Numbered from the stretch's first letter, positions 14,778 to 26,112 are shown. The stretch is 40,458 nt of DNA from Pseudomonadota bacterium (GCA_021819125.1 JAKARW010000013.1:1-40458), one strand, 5' to 3'. The notes: a model not told the origin generated them from the letters alone. Numbers and translations: made by a program.

Positions 14778-17700
14778 TGCCAAGACGCGACGACATCAAG
14801 AGTGTGCTTATCATCGGGGCCGGACCGATCGTCATCGGCCAGGGTTGCGAATTCGATTATTCGGGCACCCAGGCCTGCCGGGCGCTCAAGGAGGAGGGGC
14901 TGCGCGTCATCCTCGTGAACTCGAATCCGGCGACCATCATGACCGATCCGGATCTGGCCGACGCCACTTATATCGAGCCCATCAACTGGCGGGTCGTGGA
15001 GCGCATCATCGCCAAGGAGCGCCCGGACGCGTTGCTACCGACCATGGGCGGGCAGACGGCGCTCAACTGCGCGCTCGACTTGGATCGCGAAGGGGTTTTG
15101 GAGCGCTATGGCGTGCGCATGATCGGCGCCTCCAAGGCGGCCATCGATAAGGCCGAGGATCGCGAGCTCTTCAAGAAGGCGATGGAATCCATCGGTCTTG
15201 GGGTGGCCAAGGGGGCCATCGCCCACAGTCTCGAGGAGGCCCTGCAGGTGCATGCCCTGGTGGGCTTCCCGGCGATCATTCGGCCGTCGTTTACGCTGGG
15301 CGGCAGCGGCGGCGGGATCGCGTACAACCGTGAGGAGTTCATGCAGCTGTGCGAGCGCGGTCTGGACGCCTCGCCGACCCGCGAACTGCTGATCGAGGAG
15401 TCGATCATCGGTTGGAAGGAATTCGAGATGGAGGTCGTGCGCGATCGCCTGGACAACTGCATCATCGTCTGCGCGATCGAGAACATGGACCCCATGGGCG
15501 TGCATACCGGTGACTCCATTACCGTGGCTCCGGCGCAGACCCTCACGGACAAAGAGTACCAGAGGATGCGCGATGCGAGCATCGCGGTATTGCGTGAGAT
15601 CGGCGTGGAGACCGGTGGATCGAACGTTCAGTTCGCGATCAATCCAAAGACCGGGCAAATGATCGTAGTCGAGATGAATCCACGTGTCTCGCGGTCATCG
15701 GCGCTTGCGTCCAAGGCCACGGGCTTTCCCATTGCCAAAGTGGCGACCAAGCTCGCCCTAGGCTATACGCTTGATGAACTGCGCAATGAGATCACGGGCG
15801 GCGCCACGCCGGCGTCGTTCGAACCTAGCATCGACTATGTCGTGACGAAGATTCCGCGCTTTACCTTCGAGAAGTTTCCCAAGGCCGATCCGACGCTGAC
15901 GACCCAGATGAAGTCGGTGGGCGAGGCCATGGCGATCGGGCGCACCTTTCAGGAGTCTTTGCAAAAGGCCATACGCAGTCTCGAGATCGGCAGTTACGGG
16001 TTTGAGCCGCGCATCGACCGCATGGCCGATCCGAAGGCGGTCCGTGATCGCCTGGTCCAGGAGTTGAAGGTCCCAGGGGCGGAGCGGCTGTGGTATATGG
16101 CCGATGCCCTACGCGCGGGATTTACGGTCGAGGAGGTGCATGATTTGACGCGCGTCGACCCCTGGTTCGTGGCCCAGATCGCCGAAATCATGGCCGCCGA
16201 GGGCGAGATCGAGGCGCGGGCGGCGTTGGGTGTTTTGGTCGAGGCCGATGAGCCGGTTATGCGCGACTGGAAGCGGCGTGGATTTTCCGATCGCCGGATT
16301 GCCGCGCTTCTCGGGCAAGACGAGGATACCGTACGCGCGTTCCGGTATGCCCATGGCGTTCGGCCTGTCTATAAGAGGGTCGATTCGTGTGCCGCCGAGT
16401 TTGCGTCGGCCACGGCCTATATGTATTCGACCTATGAGGCGCAGTGCGAGGCAAGCCCCGAGGATCGGGCCAAGGTCGTCGTGCTAGGCAGCGGACCCAA
16501 CCGCATCGGTCAGGGGATCGAGTTCGATTACTGTTGCGTCCATGCCTCGATGGCGTTGCGGGCAAGCGGTTATCAGACGATCATGATCAACTGCAATCCA
16601 GAGACCGTGTCCACCGATTACGATGTCTCGGACAGGCTCTATTTTGAGCCGCTGACGCTCGAGGATGTGCTTGAGATCACAGGACTCGAGCGGCCCGCCG
16701 GGGTGATCGTGCAATACGGCGGCCAGACACCCCTGAAACTTGCGCAAGGGCTCGCGGCAAACGGCGCGCCGATCGTGGGCACGAGTCCGGCGTCCATTGA
16801 TCTTGCCGAGGATCGCGAACGTTTTCAGAGGCTCATTGTCGATCTCGGACTGCTCCAGCCGCCCAATCGCATCGCGCGTAACGCCATCGATGCGGTGGCG
16901 CTGGCCGAGCAGACCGGGTATCCGTTGGTGGTGCGGCCGTCCTACGTGCTGGGCGGCCGCGCCATGGAGATTTGCCATAACCGGGAAGATCTCGAGATCT
17001 ACATGCGGATTGCGGTGCGGGTGTCCGATGACAGCCCCATTCTGCTCGACCGGTTCTTGAGCGATGCCATCGAGGTCGATGTGGACGCGGTCGCCGACGG
17101 GCAACGCGTGGTCATCGGCGGCATCATGGAACATATCGAGGAGGCGGGTGTCCATTCGGGCGACTCGGCCTGTTCACTGCCGCCCTTTGGGCTTTCCGCG
17201 GCCTTGCAAGATGAGTTGCGCCGGCAGACCGTCGTGCTGGCGCGGGCCCTGGATGTGGTCGGTCTCATGAATGTCCAGTTCGCGATCAAGGATCAAGAGG
17301 TCTATGTCCTCGAGGTGAATCCGCGGGCATCGCGCACCATACCGTACGTCTCGAAGGCCACGGCGCGGCCGCTTGCCAAGATCGCGGCGCGCGTGATGAT
17401 GGGGGAGTCGCTCGAGAGCCAAGGGATTGCCTCCGAGGTGGTACCCGCTTACTACTCGGTGAAGGAGGCCGTGTTCCCGTTTATCAAATTCCCGGGGGTC
17501 GATACGGTTCTTGGACCAGAGATGAAGTCGACCGGCGAGGTCATGGGCATAGGCCGGAGTTTCGGCGAGGCCTTCGCCAAATCGCAGATCGCGGCGGGCG
17601 CGGCTATTCCAAACGGCGGTCGGCTATTCATAAGTGTGCGTGACCGCGATCGCGCCGCGGCGGTGCCGATCGCCCGGTATTTCGCCGATCATGGATTCGA

Positions 17701-18019
17701 CCTTCTCGCGACGCGCGGCACGGCGGGCGTGCTCGAGACGTCGGGTCTTGATGTGCGCGTGGTCAACAAGGTATCGGAAGGCCGGCCGCATGTCGTGGAC
17801 ATGATCAAAAATGACGAGATCGACATCATCGTCAATACCGTAGCCGACAAGCAAAGCATGGCCGATTCTTATCTTATCCGGCGCGAGGCCTTGCAGCATA
17901 AGGTGACAAACTATACAACGCTTGCGGCGGCGCGCGCGGCGTGCGAGGCGCACGGGCACATGCAGGAGTTCGAGGTGCGATGTTTGCAGGACTTGCATAA
18001 GGAGATCGCGCATGACTAA
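14777..18019 (+). CDS. carB: Carbamoyl-phosphate synthase large subunit
   Basis: Makes carbamoyl phosphate from bicarbonate, ammonia and two ATP. The 1080-residue product has the two homologous ATP-grasp halves. The first begins [20 protein letters not shown]-like and carries [12 protein letters not shown]; the second begins at about residue 570 with [19 protein letters not shown] and carries [13 protein letters not shown]. An oligomerisation region lies between them and a C-terminal allosteric domain at about 950-1080 includes [12 protein letters not shown] and IINTVADK-like sequence. Length is normal. It is translationally coupled to carA (ATGA-type 1-nt overlap) and its end overlaps greA by 8 nt. 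Confidence 0.98.
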   Translation: MPRRDDIKSVLIIGAGPIVIGQGCEFDYSGTQACRALKEEGLRVILVNSNPATIMTDPDLADATYIEPINWRVVERIIAKERPDALLPTMGGQTALNCALDLDREGVLERYGVRMIGASKAAIDKAEDRELFKKAMESIGLGVAKGAIAHSLEEALQVHALVGFPAIIRPSFTLGGSGGGIAYNREEFMQLCERGLDASPTRELLIEESIIGWKEFEMEVVRDRLDNCIIVCAIENMDPMGVHTGDSITVAPAQTLTDKEYQRMRDASIAVLREIGVETGGSNVQFAINPKTGQMIVVEMNPRVSRSSALASKATGFPIAKVATKLALGYTLDELRNEITGGATPASFEPSIDYVVTKIPRFTFEKFPKADPTLTTQMKSVGEAMAIGRTFQESLQKAIRSLEIGSYGFEPRIDRMADPKAVRDRLVQELKVPGAERLWYMADALRAGFTVEEVHDLTRVDPWFVAQIAEIMAAEGEIEARAALGVLVEADEPVMRDWKRRGFSDRRIAALLGQDEDTVRAFRYAHGVRPVYKRVDSCAAEFASATAYMYSTYEAQCEASPEDRAKVVVLGSGPNRIGQGIEFDYCCVHASMALRASGYQTIMINCNPETVSTDYDVSDRLYFEPLTLEDVLEITGLERPAGVIVQYGGQTPLKLAQGLAANGAPIVGTSPASIDLAEDRERFQRLIVDLGLLQPPNRIARNAIDAVALAEQTGYPLVVRPSYVLGGRAMEICHNREDLEIYMRIAVRVSDDSPILLDRFLSDAIEVDVDAVADGQRVVIGGIMEHIEEAGVHSGDSACSLPPFGLSAALQDELRRQTVVLARALDVVGLMNVQFAIKDQEVYVLEVNPRASRTIPYVSKATARPLAKIAARVMMGESLESQGIASEVVPAYYSVKEAVFPFIKFPGVDTVLGPEMKSTGEVMGIGRSFGEAFAKSQIAAGAAIPNGGRLFISVRDRDRAAAVPIARYFADHGFDLLATRGTAGVLETSGLDVRVVNKVSEGRPHVVDMIKNDEIDIIVNTVADKQSMADSYLIRREALQHKVTNYTTLAAARAACEAHGHMQEFEVRCLQDLHKEIAHD

Positions 18020-18488
18020 AGTCCCTCTCACGGTAAGCGGTGCCGAGAAGCTAAAGCAGGAGCTGCATCGCTTAAAGACCGTCGAGCGGCCGCGCATCAT
18101 TCAAGCGATCGCGGAGGCTCGGGCGCACGGCGATTTATCGGAAAACGCCGAATACCATGCGGCCAAGGAACAACAAAGCTTCATCGAGGGGCGGATAAAG
18201 GACGTCGAGGCCAAACTTGGCAACGCCCAGATCATAGATCCTCTGACCGTGAACGCCCAGGGCCGGATCGTGTTTGGCGCGACGGTCGATCTTTTTGAGG
18301 AGGAGGGGCAGCGCGAAGTGACCTACCAGATCGTCGGTGACGACGAGGCGGACATCCAGGACGGGAAGATATCGATCAGTTCCCCGATCGCGCGCGCCTT
18401 GATCGGCAAGGAGAGTGGCGATGTCGTGGAGGTACGCGTCCCGGATGGCACCCGCCAGTATGAGATCCTCGACATCCGCTACATCTGA
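18012..18488 (+). CDS. greA: Transcription elongation factor GreA
   Basis: Stimulates transcript cleavage by backtracked RNA polymerase. The 158-residue product has the N-terminal coiled coil with the tip motif [17 protein letters not shown], which carries the two acidic residues that act in the polymerase active site, and the C-terminal FKBP-like domain with [27 protein letters not shown] and YEILDI. The ATG at 18012 lies inside the carB end (8-nt overlap), consistent with the common carAB-greA order. Confidence 0.97.
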   Translation: MTKVPLTVSGAEKLKQELHRLKTVERPRIIQAIAEARAHGDLSENAEYHAAKEQQSFIEGRIKDVEAKLGNAQIIDPLTVNAQGRIVFGATVDLFEEEGQREVTYQIVGDDEADIQDGKISISSPIARALIGKESGDVVEVRVPDGTRQYEILDIRYI

Positions 18489-18912
18489 TCGGCCCCAGGC
18501 GTCATGGCGCGCGCTGGGGTTTGCGCGGGTTGCCGCCGTGTTGTGGATAGGCAGTCTGTGGACGATCGCAGGCGTCGTACCCTTATTGTTCTGGCGGTTG
18601 CCCCAGGCGGTGGCGGGCGGGCTTGCGGGCGATTTATTCGCGGCCGGACAGGGTCTCGGCCTTATCCTCGGCGGGATTGTGGCGCGCGCGGTGCCGGCTG
18701 GGCGCGAGCGGCGTCTGGCGCGCATCGCGTGGGGGCTTGATGCCCTGTTCGTGCTACTCATCCTGCCGGTCATGGCGATCCTGCGCGCCACTTCGCATTT
18801 CGGGCCCCGGAGCCCATCCTGGGAACCCTTCATGGCCCTGCACGCCGTGTCCACGACAATCTATCTCGCCGAAGGGGTCTTAGGGCTCGTGGTCGTGGCG
18901 CGCGCCTTATGA
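18460..18912 (+). CDS. DUF4149-like small membrane protein
   Basis: Integral membrane protein of about 150 residues with roughly four hydrophobic segments. The segment [19 protein letters not shown] followed by [16 protein letters not shown] fits the DUF4149 (TMEM205-like) pattern, in which a short W-G-x4-x-P-LF stretch and a glycine-rich helix recur. No function is established for the family in bacteria. The start is uncertain: the ATG at 18460 overlaps greA by 29 bp and has no visible ribosome-binding site. It lies between greA and rlmE, where this family is often seen. Confidence 0.7.
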   Translation: MRSSTSATSDRPQASWRALGFARVAAVLWIGSLWTIAGVVPLLFWRLPQAVAGGLAGDLFAAGQGLGLILGGIVARAVPAGRERRLARIAWGLDALFVLLILPVMAILRATSHFGPRSPSWEPFMALHAVSTTIYLAEGVLGLVVVARAL

Positions 18913-18929
18913 AGGCGTAAGATCGATCC

Positions 18930-19556
18930 ATGGCCCGCAATCGCTGGATGGACGAGCATTTCGCCGACCCTTATGTGAAACGCGCGCAGGCCGAGGGCTA
19001 CCGTTCGCGGGCCGCCTATAAGCTGATGGAGATCGATGCCCGGGATCGCCTCATCCATCCGGACTCCGTAATTGCGGATCTCGGCTGCGCCCCCGGTGGG
19101 TTTGCCCAGTATGCGGCCCATAAGCTCGGCCCGACCGGACGGCTGGTGGCGGTCGATATCCTGCCCATGGATCCATTGCCTGGGGTGGTGTTCATTCAGG
19201 GGGATTTCACTGAGCCCGACTGCGATCAGGCGGTGCGCGCCGCGCTCGGGGACCGGGTGGACCTTGTAATTTCCGACATGGCCCCCAATATAAGCGGAAT
19301 CGGGGCATCCGATCAGGCGCGGGCCATGGGCTTGGCCGAGATCGCCCTCGATTTTGCCGTCTCGTGCTTGACCCGGGAGGGCCGTTGTCTTATCAAGGTT
19401 TTTCAGGGTGCCGGATTCCCGGAGCTTTTGGCCGACATGCGGTGCCGTTTTCAACGGGTGGCCACGCGCAAACCGCCGGCGTCGCGCCCCCGCAGTCCCG
19501 AGGTTTACCTCCTCGGTACCGGGTTGCGGCCTGTTGTGTCGGGACCGGAGTCGTAG
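18930..19556 (+). CDS. rlmE: 23S rRNA 2'-O-ribose (U2552) methyltransferase RlmE (FtsJ)
   Basis: SAM-dependent heat-shock methyltransferase that modifies 23S rRNA during late 50S assembly. The 208-residue product shows the K-D-K-E catalytic tetrad as K31 (RSRAAYKL), D116 (SDMAPN), K156 (LIKVFQG) and E191 (SPEVYLL), and the SAM motif IADLGCAPGGFAQY. Length is normal. It precedes ftsH with a 45-nt gap, the classical rlmE-ftsH pair. No yhbY gene is seen upstream, where it often lies divergently. Confidence 0.97.
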   Translation: MARNRWMDEHFADPYVKRAQAEGYRSRAAYKLMEIDARDRLIHPDSVIADLGCAPGGFAQYAAHKLGPTGRLVAVDILPMDPLPGVVFIQGDFTEPDCDQAVRAALGDRVDLVISDMAPNISGIGASDQARAMGLAEIALDFAVSCLTREGRCLIKVFQGAGFPELLADMRCRFQRVATRKPPASRPRSPEVYLLGTGLRPVVSGPES

Positions 19557-19601
19557 GAGAATGGCGGCAGGCGCGTCTTTTGGGGCGCACGAGGTCACAC
19601 C

Positions 19602-21524
19602 TTGAATAATCTTGCGAAAAATCTGCTCCTATGGCTCATCATTGCCATAGTGCTGATGTCGGTGTTCAATAGTTTCGGCAGCCATCACACGGCGGTTCGA
19701 TCGATCCCATTCTCGCGGTTCATCAATCATGTGAAGCAAGGGCAGGTGGGCGGCGTCGTCATCAAGGGTCACGAGATTACCGGGACCACGAAGACCGGCC
19801 AGCATTTTCAGACCTACGCGCCGACGGATTCGGGACTGGTGAGCGAGCTACTAAGTAATGGCGTGAGCGTCGACGCCAAGCCGCCGGCGCAGCAGTCTTT
19901 GCTGCTGCAGATCTTCATCAACTGGTTCCCGTTGCTGTTGTTCGTCGGTGTATGGATATTCTTCATGCGCCAGATGCAGGGCGGGGCAGGCGGCCGTAGC
20001 GCCATGAGCTTTGGCAAGAGCAAGGCGCGCATGTTGACGGAAGATACCAATAAGGTGACTTTCGAGGATGTCGCCGGTGTCGAAGAGGCCAAGGAGGAGG
20101 TCAAGGAGTTAGTCGAGTTTCTGCGCGACCCGACCAAGTTCCAGAAGCTCGGCGGACGCATCCCGCGCGGTGTGCTTATGACGGGTAGCCCGGGTACCGG
20201 CAAGACCTTGCTCGCCAAGGCCATTGCCGGTGAGGCCAAGGTGCCGTTCTTCTCGATCTCCGGCTCGGACTTCGTGGAGATGTTCGTGGGCGTGGGCGCC
20301 TCGCGCGTGCGCGATATGTTCGACCAGGCCAAAAAGCATGCCCCCTGTATCATTTTCATCGACGAAATCGATGCCGTCGGCCGTCAGCGCGGCGCGGGTC
20401 TTGGCGGTGGCCACGACGAGCGTGAGCAGACCCTGAACCAGTTGCTAGTCGAGATGGACGGTTTCGAGGGCAGCGAGGGGGTGATCGTGATCGCCGCCAC
20501 CAACCGGCCGGACGTACTCGACCCGGCGCTGTTGCGTCCCGGTCGGTTCGATCGCCAGGTCTTCGTGCCGCTACCAGACATTCGCGGGCGCGAGCAGATC
20601 ATCCGTATTCATATGCGCAAGGTGCCGGTCTCGGATGACGTGGTGCCAAGCATCTTGGCGCGCGGCACACCTGGGTTCTCCGGCGCGGATCTTGCCAATC
20701 TCGTGAACGAAGCGGCGCTGTTTGCGGCACGCGCCAACAAGCGTCTCGTGGAGATGCAGGACTTCGAACTCGCCAAGGACAAGATCGTCATGGGCGCGGA
20801 GCGCCGCTCCATCGTGATGCCCGAAAGAGAGCGCGTCAATACGGCCTACCATGAGTCGGGCCATACCGTGGTGGCGCGCCTTTTGCCTAATACCGACCCC
20901 GTCCATAAGGTGACCATCATTCCTCGTGGACGGGCGCTCGGGGTGACGATGCAGCTGCCGACCGAGGATCGCTATAGCCACGACCGCGAGTACCTGCTGT
21001 CGACCATCGCCGTGCTCATGGCCGGGCGCATCGCCGAGGAGGTGTTCATGCATCAGATGACCACCGGGGCCGCCAACGATTTCGAGCGAGCGACCGAGCT
21101 TGCGCGCAACATGGTGAGCCGTTGGGGCATGAGTGATCGGCTCGGCACGCGTGTGTATGGCGAAAATCAGAGCGAGGTGTTTTTGGGGCGCGATGTGACC
21201 ACCCACAAGAACCTGAGCGATGCCATGGCGCAGCTCGTGGATGCCGAGATACGGCGTATTGTAGACGAGCAGTACGGTCGGGCGCGACGCATCATCGAGA
21301 CCAATAAGGATAAGGTGGAGACGATGGCGGGCATGCTGCTTGAGTGGGAGACGCTCGAAACAGACCAGATCAACGACATCATGGAAGGCCGCAAGCCGCG
21401 TCCACCCTTTGGTTTCAACGACACCAACAGCACCACTCCGGGAGGCGACAGCGGCGCGCCCAAGGCGGCCGACCGGGTGCGCGTGAATCCACGCATGGAT
21501 ACCCCGGCCGGGGAGTCGCGGTAG
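19602..21524 (+). CDS. ftsH: ATP-dependent zinc metalloprotease FtsH
   Basis: Membrane-anchored AAA protease that degrades misassembled membrane proteins and, in E. coli, sigma-32 and LpxC. The 640-residue product has two N-terminal membrane helices (about 8-25 and 105-125) around a periplasmic domain, Walker A GSPGTGKT (about 200), Walker [12 protein letters not shown], the SRH region with [20 protein letters not shown] and the zinc site HESGH near residue 417. The Walker A has Ser where most FtsH have Pro. The start is a TTG at 19602 preceded by GAGGT. It is probably co-transcribed with rlmE and the genes that follow. Confidence 0.97.
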   Translation: MNNLAKNLLLWLIIAIVLMSVFNSFGSHHTAVRSIPFSRFINHVKQGQVGGVVIKGHEITGTTKTGQHFQTYAPTDSGLVSELLSNGVSVDAKPPAQQSLLLQIFINWFPLLLFVGVWIFFMRQMQGGAGGRSAMSFGKSKARMLTEDTNKVTFEDVAGVEEAKEEVKELVEFLRDPTKFQKLGGRIPRGVLMTGSPGTGKTLLAKAIAGEAKVPFFSISGSDFVEMFVGVGASRVRDMFDQAKKHAPCIIFIDEIDAVGRQRGAGLGGGHDEREQTLNQLLVEMDGFEGSEGVIVIAATNRPDVLDPALLRPGRFDRQVFVPLPDIRGREQIIRIHMRKVPVSDDVVPSILARGTPGFSGADLANLVNEAALFAARANKRLVEMQDFELAKDKIVMGAERRSIVMPERERVNTAYHESGHTVVARLLPNTDPVHKVTIIPRGRALGVTMQLPTEDRYSHDREYLLSTIAVLMAGRIAEEVFMHQMTTGAANDFERATELARNMVSRWGMSDRLGTRVYGENQSEVFLGRDVTTHKNLSDAMAQLVDAEIRRIVDEQYGRARRIIETNKDKVETMAGMLLEWETLETDQINDIMEGRKPRPPFGFNDTNSTTPGGDSGAPKAADRVRVNPRMDTPAGESR

Positions 21525-21536
21525 GCTAGGCGCGCG

Positions 21537-22370
21537 ATGGCGCAGACGCACGAGGCCGCGGCCTCCTGGCTGCGGGCCGATGGCCGGGTGGCCATCATGG
21601 GTATCTTGAATGTAACCCCCGATTCCTTTTCGGACGGGGGTCTTTTTTTGTCTTTGGATAAGGCGCTGGCGCATGCAGAGACGCTCATCGAGGCGGGCGC
21701 CGACATCATCGACATTGGCGGGGAATCGACCCGCCCTTTGGCGCCGCCGGTAAGTCCCGATGAGGAATTGGCGCGCGTGGTCCCGGTCATCGAGGCCGTG
21801 ACCGCGCGCTTTCCCGTACCGTTGTCGGTCGATACTTCAGAACCGCGGGTCATGATCGAGGCGGTCGCGGCGGGGGCCTCTTTTATCAATGATGTGCGCG
21901 CGCTGACAAGGCCCGGGGCGCTCGCGACCGCAGTAAAGCTCGGGGTACCGGTTTGTCTGATGCACGAACCGGCGGGCTCGCTCATGATGGGAACGCGAAT
22001 GGCCGGGCGCGATGTGGTGACCGAGGTGCTGTGTTACTTGAAGGCGCGCCTTGAGGCGGTGCTGAGCGCGGGGATCCCGCGCGAACGCATTTTGATCGAT
22101 CCGGGCTTTGGTTTTGGCAAGGATCTCGCGGAGAATCGGGCGGTCTTGCGCGCGCTGCCGCGCGTCGCGGCGATAGCGCCCGTGCTCGTCGGTTTGTCGC
22201 GCAAGCGTATGACGGGCGAGCCCTGGGGGTTGCCTGTGGATGGACGCTTATATACGAGTGTTGCCTTGGCGCTGGCGGCCATAGATGGTGGCGCCCAGGT
22301 GGTCCGCGTGCATGATGTGCGCGCCACCCGGGAAGCGGTGCGTGCGTGGGAGTGGGTATTCGAACCTTAA
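21537..22370 (+). CDS. folP: Dihydropteroate synthase
   Basis: Condenses 6-hydroxymethyl-dihydropterin pyrophosphate with p-aminobenzoate in folate synthesis; target of sulfonamides. The 277-residue product has the motifs [56 protein letters not shown] and the C-terminal GLSRKRM and VRVHDV. The GLSRKRM arrangement and the following residues are slightly longer than usual but not disrupted. It starts 12 nt after ftsH and is followed by glmM, the conserved ftsH-folP-glmM order. Confidence 0.96.
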   Translation: MAQTHEAAASWLRADGRVAIMGILNVTPDSFSDGGLFLSLDKALAHAETLIEAGADIIDIGGESTRPLAPPVSPDEELARVVPVIEAVTARFPVPLSVDTSEPRVMIEAVAAGASFINDVRALTRPGALATAVKLGVPVCLMHEPAGSLMMGTRMAGRDVVTEVLCYLKARLEAVLSAGIPRERILIDPGFGFGKDLAENRAVLRALPRVAAIAPVLVGLSRKRMTGEPWGLPVDGRLYTSVALALAAIDGGAQVVRVHDVRATREAVRAWEWVFEP

Positions 22371-22383
22371 AGGAGCAGGTAGC

Positions 22384-23751
22384 GTGAAACGGCACTTCTT
22401 TGGGACCGACGGGATCCGCGGTCGGGTCGGCGAGGAACCGGTGACACCCGAGACCATGCTGAAGCTGGGCTGGGCGGCCGGGCGGGTGCTGTTGGCGGAG
22501 GGTCATGAACGCGGGAGCGTCTTGATCGGGAAGGATACGCGGATCTCGGGTTATCTCCTTGAGTCCGCGCTCGAGGCCGGTTTGTCGGCGGCTGGCGCGG
22601 AAATCCGTCTGATAGGACCCATGCCCACCCCGGGCATCGCCTATCTCACGCGCACGGCGCGCGCCCAGGCCGGCATCGTCATCAGCGCCTCGCATAATCC
22701 CTACGAGGACAATGGCATCAAGTTCTTCTCGTCTACGGGCACGAAGTTGCCAGACGAGGTCGAATGCGCCATAGAGGCCATGATGCGCAAGCCCATGCGG
22801 ACGGTTTCCTCGGCGGAGCTTGGCAAGGTGCGGCGGTTTGCCGATGCCGCGGGCCGTTACATCGAATTCTGCAAGAGCACCTTTCCCTGCCGGTTGGGAT
22901 TGGGGGGGTTGAGGATCGTCGTGGATTGCGCCCATGGCGCCGCCTACCAGATCGCGCCCTTTGTCTTCGAGGAGCTCGGCGCGCATGTGGTCGCCATCGG
23001 CAACGCTCCGGACGGCTTTAATATCAATCGCGAATGCGGGTCGACTTACCCCGAGACTTTGCGCAAAGCGGTATTGGCCGAAAAGGCCGATCTTGGCATT
23101 GCGTTCGATGGTGATGGCGACCGGGTGATCATGGTCGATCACAGCGGGCGCGTGATCGATGGCGACCGTATCCTGTACATGATCGCGGCGCATCGCCGGC
23201 GCATGGGTGTACCCGTGGCGGGCGTGGCCGGGACGCTCATGAGCAACGTGGGTCTCGAGCAGGCGCTGACGCGTATCGGCATCCCCTTTGGGCGGGCGGC
23301 GGTAGGCGACCGTTATGTGATGGCGTTGCTGACCGAGCGCGGATGGGATCTGGGCGGCGAGGCCTCCGGGCATGTGATTTGCTTAGACAAAAGCACGACC
23401 GGTGACGGTGTTATTGCGGCCCTCCAGGTGCTGGCGGCGATGCGCGAGTCCGAGCGCAGCTTAGCCGAGTTAACGGAAGGCATGCATGTCTACCCGCAGA
23501 CGATCGTCAATGTGACCTTGAACCGCGGTGTATCGGCGCGCGATGTCGTGCGCGCCCCGGGCGTGCTTGCCATCCTAAGCGACGTGGAGCGGCTCTTGGG
23601 CCGTGACGGGCGCGTGGTCTTACGGCCCTCGGGGACCGAGCCTGTCGTGCGCGTCATGGTCGAGGCCGCCGAGGCGCAGACGGTAAGCGAGCTCACCGAG
23701 CAGCTGGCCTTGGCGGTTGCCAAGGCGGCCGGCGAGGCTGACGTCGCCTGA
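22384..23751 (+). CDS. glmM: Phosphoglucosamine mutase
   Basis: Converts glucosamine-6-phosphate to glucosamine-1-phosphate for peptidoglycan and lipopolysaccharide precursors. The 455-residue product begins [19 protein letters not shown], has the active-site phosphoserine motif [16 protein letters not shown], the metal loop FDGDGDR and the C-terminal sugar/phosphate loop [14 protein letters not shown]. The GTG at 22384 is preceded by AAGGAG and fits the family start; the frame is open further upstream through the end of folP. Length is normal. Confidence 0.97.
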   Translation: MKRHFFGTDGIRGRVGEEPVTPETMLKLGWAAGRVLLAEGHERGSVLIGKDTRISGYLLESALEAGLSAAGAEIRLIGPMPTPGIAYLTRTARAQAGIVISASHNPYEDNGIKFFSSTGTKLPDEVECAIEAMMRKPMRTVSSAELGKVRRFADAAGRYIEFCKSTFPCRLGLGGLRIVVDCAHGAAYQIAPFVFEELGAHVVAIGNAPDGFNINRECGSTYPETLRKAVLAEKADLGIAFDGDGDRVIMVDHSGRVIDGDRILYMIAAHRRRMGVPVAGVAGTLMSNVGLEQALTRIGIPFGRAAVGDRYVMALLTERGWDLGGEASGHVICLDKSTTGDGVIAALQVLAAMRESERSLAELTEGMHVYPQTIVNVTLNRGVSARDVVRAPGVLAILSDVERLLGRDGRVVLRPSGTEPVVRVMVEAAEAQTVSELTEQLALAVAKAAGEADVA

Positions 23752-23789
23752 CCGTTCTCTCGGAGCGGGATTTCCCCTGGTGCGCTAAA

Positions 23790-23818
23790 TTGCTTTCCCG
23801 TCGCCTAGCCGGTAACAT
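23790..23818 (+). promoter_or_regulatory. Candidate promoter of tpiA
   Basis: TTGCTT (23790-23795), a 17-nt spacer and TAACAT (23813-23818), in the 104-nt gap between glmM and tpiA. Reasonable spacing but only partial consensus. Confidence 0.4.
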
Positions 23819-23855
23819 CGGCGCGCATTTCGTAAAAGGGATCCTGGGGGGAGGT

Positions 23856-24623
23856 ATGCGGCGGCCATTGGTCATGGGAAACTGGAAGATGAACGGCCGC
23901 CGCCAAGAAGCGCAGTCTTTGCTGTCGGCTGTGGTCACTCACGCGGCATCCTTTTCGGACGTCGATGTCGTGGTCTGTCCCCCTTATGTCTATCTCGGGC
24001 TTGCGGTGGAGCGGCTCGCCGACTGTCCGGGCATCGTCTGCGGGGCGCAGGATGTGAGCGCCCATGCCGATGGGGCTTATACCGGTGAGGTGTCGGCGGC
24101 CATGGCGCGCGACATCGGGTGCGAATTTGCTATCATAGGCCACTCGGAGCGGCGCACCCTGTGCGGGGAGACCGACCCTGTGGTCGCGGAGAAATTTGCC
24201 CGCGCTTTAGCCGCTGATATCACGCCGGTATTATGCGTGGGGGAGACCGCCAAAGAGCGTGATGCCGGGCGCACCCGCGAGGTCGTGCTCCGCCAGATCG
24301 ATGCCGTCTACGCGGCGTGCGGGACGCGCGCCTTTGAGCGCGCGGTCGTGGCCTACGAGCCGGTATGGGCAATCGGTACGGGTCGCGCGGCGAGTCCCGA
24401 CGAGGCGCAGGCGGTGCATCACGACATTCGCGGCGCCGTGGCGCAACGAAACCCCGAGGCCGCGGCGGGTCTACGGATATTGTACGGCGGCAGTGTCAAG
24501 GCGCAGAATGCGCGCGAGCTGTTCGCGTGCGCTGACATCGACGGTGGCCTGATCGGCGGGGCATCTTTAGTGGCCGGCGATTTCATTGGTATTTGCCAAG
24601 CGGCGTGTTTCAAATCGGCGTGA
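23856..24623 (+). CDS. tpiA: Triose-phosphate isomerase
   Basis: Interconverts dihydroxyacetone phosphate and glyceraldehyde-3-phosphate. The 255-residue TIM barrel has the start MRRPLVMGNWKMNG with the catalytic Lys, the electrophilic His in IIGHSERR, the catalytic Glu in VVAYEPVWAIGTG and the phosphate loop ILYGGSVKAQN. The ATG at 23856 sits directly behind a GGGGGGAGGT run, so spacing to the ribosome-binding site is short. It is followed 15 nt later by secG, the usual tpiA-secG pair. Confidence 0.97.
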   Translation: MRRPLVMGNWKMNGRRQEAQSLLSAVVTHAASFSDVDVVVCPPYVYLGLAVERLADCPGIVCGAQDVSAHADGAYTGEVSAAMARDIGCEFAIIGHSERRTLCGETDPVVAEKFARALAADITPVLCVGETAKERDAGRTREVVLRQIDAVYAACGTRAFERAVVAYEPVWAIGTGRAASPDEAQAVHHDIRGAVAQRNPEAAAGLRILYGGSVKAQNARELFACADIDGGLIGGASLVAGDFIGICQAACFKSA

Positions 24624-24638
24624 GGTTTTGAGGGCGTC

Positions 24639-24983
24639 ATGACGACGGTTTTGGTGGTCCTACAGATTTTGGTGGCGCTTACGCTTATCGGTGTCGTGCT
24701 CGTGCAGCACGGCAAGGGAGCGGATATGGGCGCCTCCTTTGGCGGCGGGTCTTCGCAGACCCTGTTTGGCGCGCGTGGCTCGGCTACGTTCCTGAGCCGT
24801 TTGACGGCCGTGCTCGCCACGCTGTTTTTTGCAACGAGCCTCGGGCTTGCCTACCTCTCGGCACGCCCTCAGTCGGTGCCAAGCCCGATCAGGCTCGAGC
24901 AGCCTGCCGCGCCGGTCGCGCCCGCGCACCAGGCCGCGCCGCCGTCTTCCGTGCCGGGCATACCGGATCAGAAGGCCCCCTAG
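24639..24983 (+). CDS. secG: Protein-export membrane protein SecG
   Basis: Auxiliary subunit of the SecYEG translocon. The 114-residue product has two membrane helices (about 3-22 and 52-72) joined by the conserved cytoplasmic loop [20 protein letters not shown] and [12 protein letters not shown], and a Pro/Ala-rich C-terminal tail. It lies between tpiA and tRNA-Leu, a common gammaproteobacterial order. Confidence 0.95.
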   Translation: MTTVLVVLQILVALTLIGVVLVQHGKGADMGASFGGGSSQTLFGARGSATFLSRLTAVLATLFFATSLGLAYLSARPQSVPSPIRLEQPAAPVAPAHQAAPPSSVPGIPDQKAP

Positions 24984-25020
24984 ATTAAGGGGCAAAAGAG
25001 GCGCGCGACATCTCACATTA

Positions 25021-25105
25021 GCCGAAGTGGTGGAATTGGTAGACACGCCGTCTTGAGGGGGCGGTGGCGCAAGCTGTGCGGGTTCGAGTCCCGCCTTCGG
25101 CACCA
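25021..25105 (+). tRNA. tRNA-Leu (anticodon GAG)
   Basis: An 85-nt class II tRNA with acceptor stem GCCGAAG/CTTCGGC, D arm with GGAATTGGTAGAC, anticodon stem CCGTC/GGCGG, loop TTGAGGG giving anticodon GAG, a long variable arm (GTGGCGCAAGCTGTGCG region), T loop GGTTCGAGTCCC and an encoded CCA. Anticodon GAG reads CUC and CUU leucine codons. Confidence 0.96.
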
Positions 25106-25180
25106 ATTATTCCTCAGGCCGACCCCTTCAGGGTAGGCTAACTACTTGAAATAGAATACATCATCGGGCAGTAGCGCGGC

Positions 25181-25210
25181 TTGACTTGGCTACGCTGCGG
25201 TGCCTAGACT
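25181..25210 (+). promoter_or_regulatory. Candidate promoter of the nuo operon
   Basis: TTGACT (25181-25186), an 18-nt spacer and TAGACT (25205-25210) lie 52 nt before nuoA. The 157-nt gap between tRNA-Leu and nuoA holds no gene; this is the only promoter-like pair I see in it. Confidence 0.6.
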
Positions 25211-25262
25211 AGCCGACTCGCCCGCCGTTAGCCGGTCCGAGGGGCCATCGTGAGGAAAGCGG

Positions 25263-25619
25263 ATGTTAAATCATTATCTGCCCATTCTGATTTTCATAGG
25301 CGTCGCCCTTTTGGTCGGTGTCCTGCCCATGGTCCTCGGCCGCCTGCTTGCTCCGCATCACCCCGACTCCGCGAAGCTCTCGCCGTACGAGTGCGGCTTC
25401 GAGGCCTTCGAGGATGCGCGCATGAAGTTCGACGTGCGTTACTACCTGGTTGCGATTTTATTCATTGTGTTCGATCTTGAGATCGCCTTTTTGTTCCCGT
25501 GGGCGGTGTCCCTGAAACAGATTGGACGTCCGGGTTTCCTCGCGATGGTGCTGTTTCTCGGAATTTTGATCGTGGGATTTATCTACGAGTGGATGAAGGG
25601 GGCGCTCGAGTGGGAGTAG
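25263..25619 (+). CDS. nuoA: NADH-quinone oxidoreductase subunit A
   Basis: Small membrane subunit of respiratory complex I. The 118-residue product has three membrane helices and the conserved loop between the first two, with [20 protein letters not shown], which lies near the quinone channel and carries the conserved Cys. The [11 protein letters not shown] motif follows. ATG at 25263 follows GAGGA. First gene of the 14-gene operon; it overlaps nuoB by 10 nt. Confidence 0.97.
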   Translation: MLNHYLPILIFIGVALLVGVLPMVLGRLLAPHHPDSAKLSPYECGFEAFEDARMKFDVRYYLVAILFIVFDLEIAFLFPWAVSLKQIGRPGFLAMVLFLGILIVGFIYEWMKGALEWE

Positions 25620-26086
25620 AAGGCGCTCTCGACCGGGGCTGGGTCGTGACTTCGGCCGACAAGCTCATCAATTGGACGCGGACCGGATCGCTGTGGCCCA
25701 TGACCTTCGGGCTTGCGTGCTGTGCCGTCGAGATGATGCATGCCGGTGCCGCGCGTTACGATCTCGATCGTTTCGGGGTGGTATTTCGGCCAAGCCCACG
25801 CCAATCGGACGTCATGATCGTGGCCGGCACGCTTGTCAACAAGATGGCCCCGGCCTTACGCAAGGTCTATGACCAGATGGCCGAGCCCCGTTGGGTCATT
25901 TCTATGGGGTCATGTGCGAATGGAGGCGGTTATTATCACTATTCGTATTCCGTGGTACGTGGCTGCGACCGGATCGTGCCGGTGGATGTCTATGTCCCGG
26001 GATGCCCGCCCACGGCCGAGGCGCTTCTCTACGGCATCATTCAACTTCAAAACAAGATTCGGCGCACGAACACGATCGCGCGCTGA
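25610..26086 (+). CDS. nuoB: NADH-quinone oxidoreductase subunit B
   Basis: Peripheral-arm subunit that binds iron-sulfur cluster N2, the last before quinone. The 158-residue product has [20 protein letters not shown] with the tandem Cys, then [17 protein letters not shown] and [16 protein letters not shown] with the other two ligands. The GTG at 25610 ([10 protein letters not shown]) matches the family start and overlaps nuoA; the frame is open to 25499 within nuoA, which is coincidental. Confidence 0.97.
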   Translation: MGVEGALDRGWVVTSADKLINWTRTGSLWPMTFGLACCAVEMMHAGAARYDLDRFGVVFRPSPRQSDVMIVAGTLVNKMAPALRKVYDQMAEPRWVISMGSCANGGGYYHYSYSVVRGCDRIVPVDVYVPGCPPTAEALLYGIIQLQNKIRRTNTIAR

Positions 26087-26112
26087 GTCAATCGGATTCG
26101 ATCGCCTAAGTC

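Noticed and set aside
21982-23373. A 463-residue open frame antisense to folP and glmM
   Set aside because: Crosses two intact, recognisable genes and has no recognisable protein features. High GC removes stops in this frame.
25117-25141. Hairpin after tRNA-Leu as an intrinsic terminator
   Set aside because: The stem has mismatches and is not followed by a T run.
25106-25262. Integration site for a genomic island at the 3' end of tRNA-Leu
   Set aside because: No integrase, no repeat of the tRNA end and no foreign genes; the nuo operon follows directly as in many relatives.
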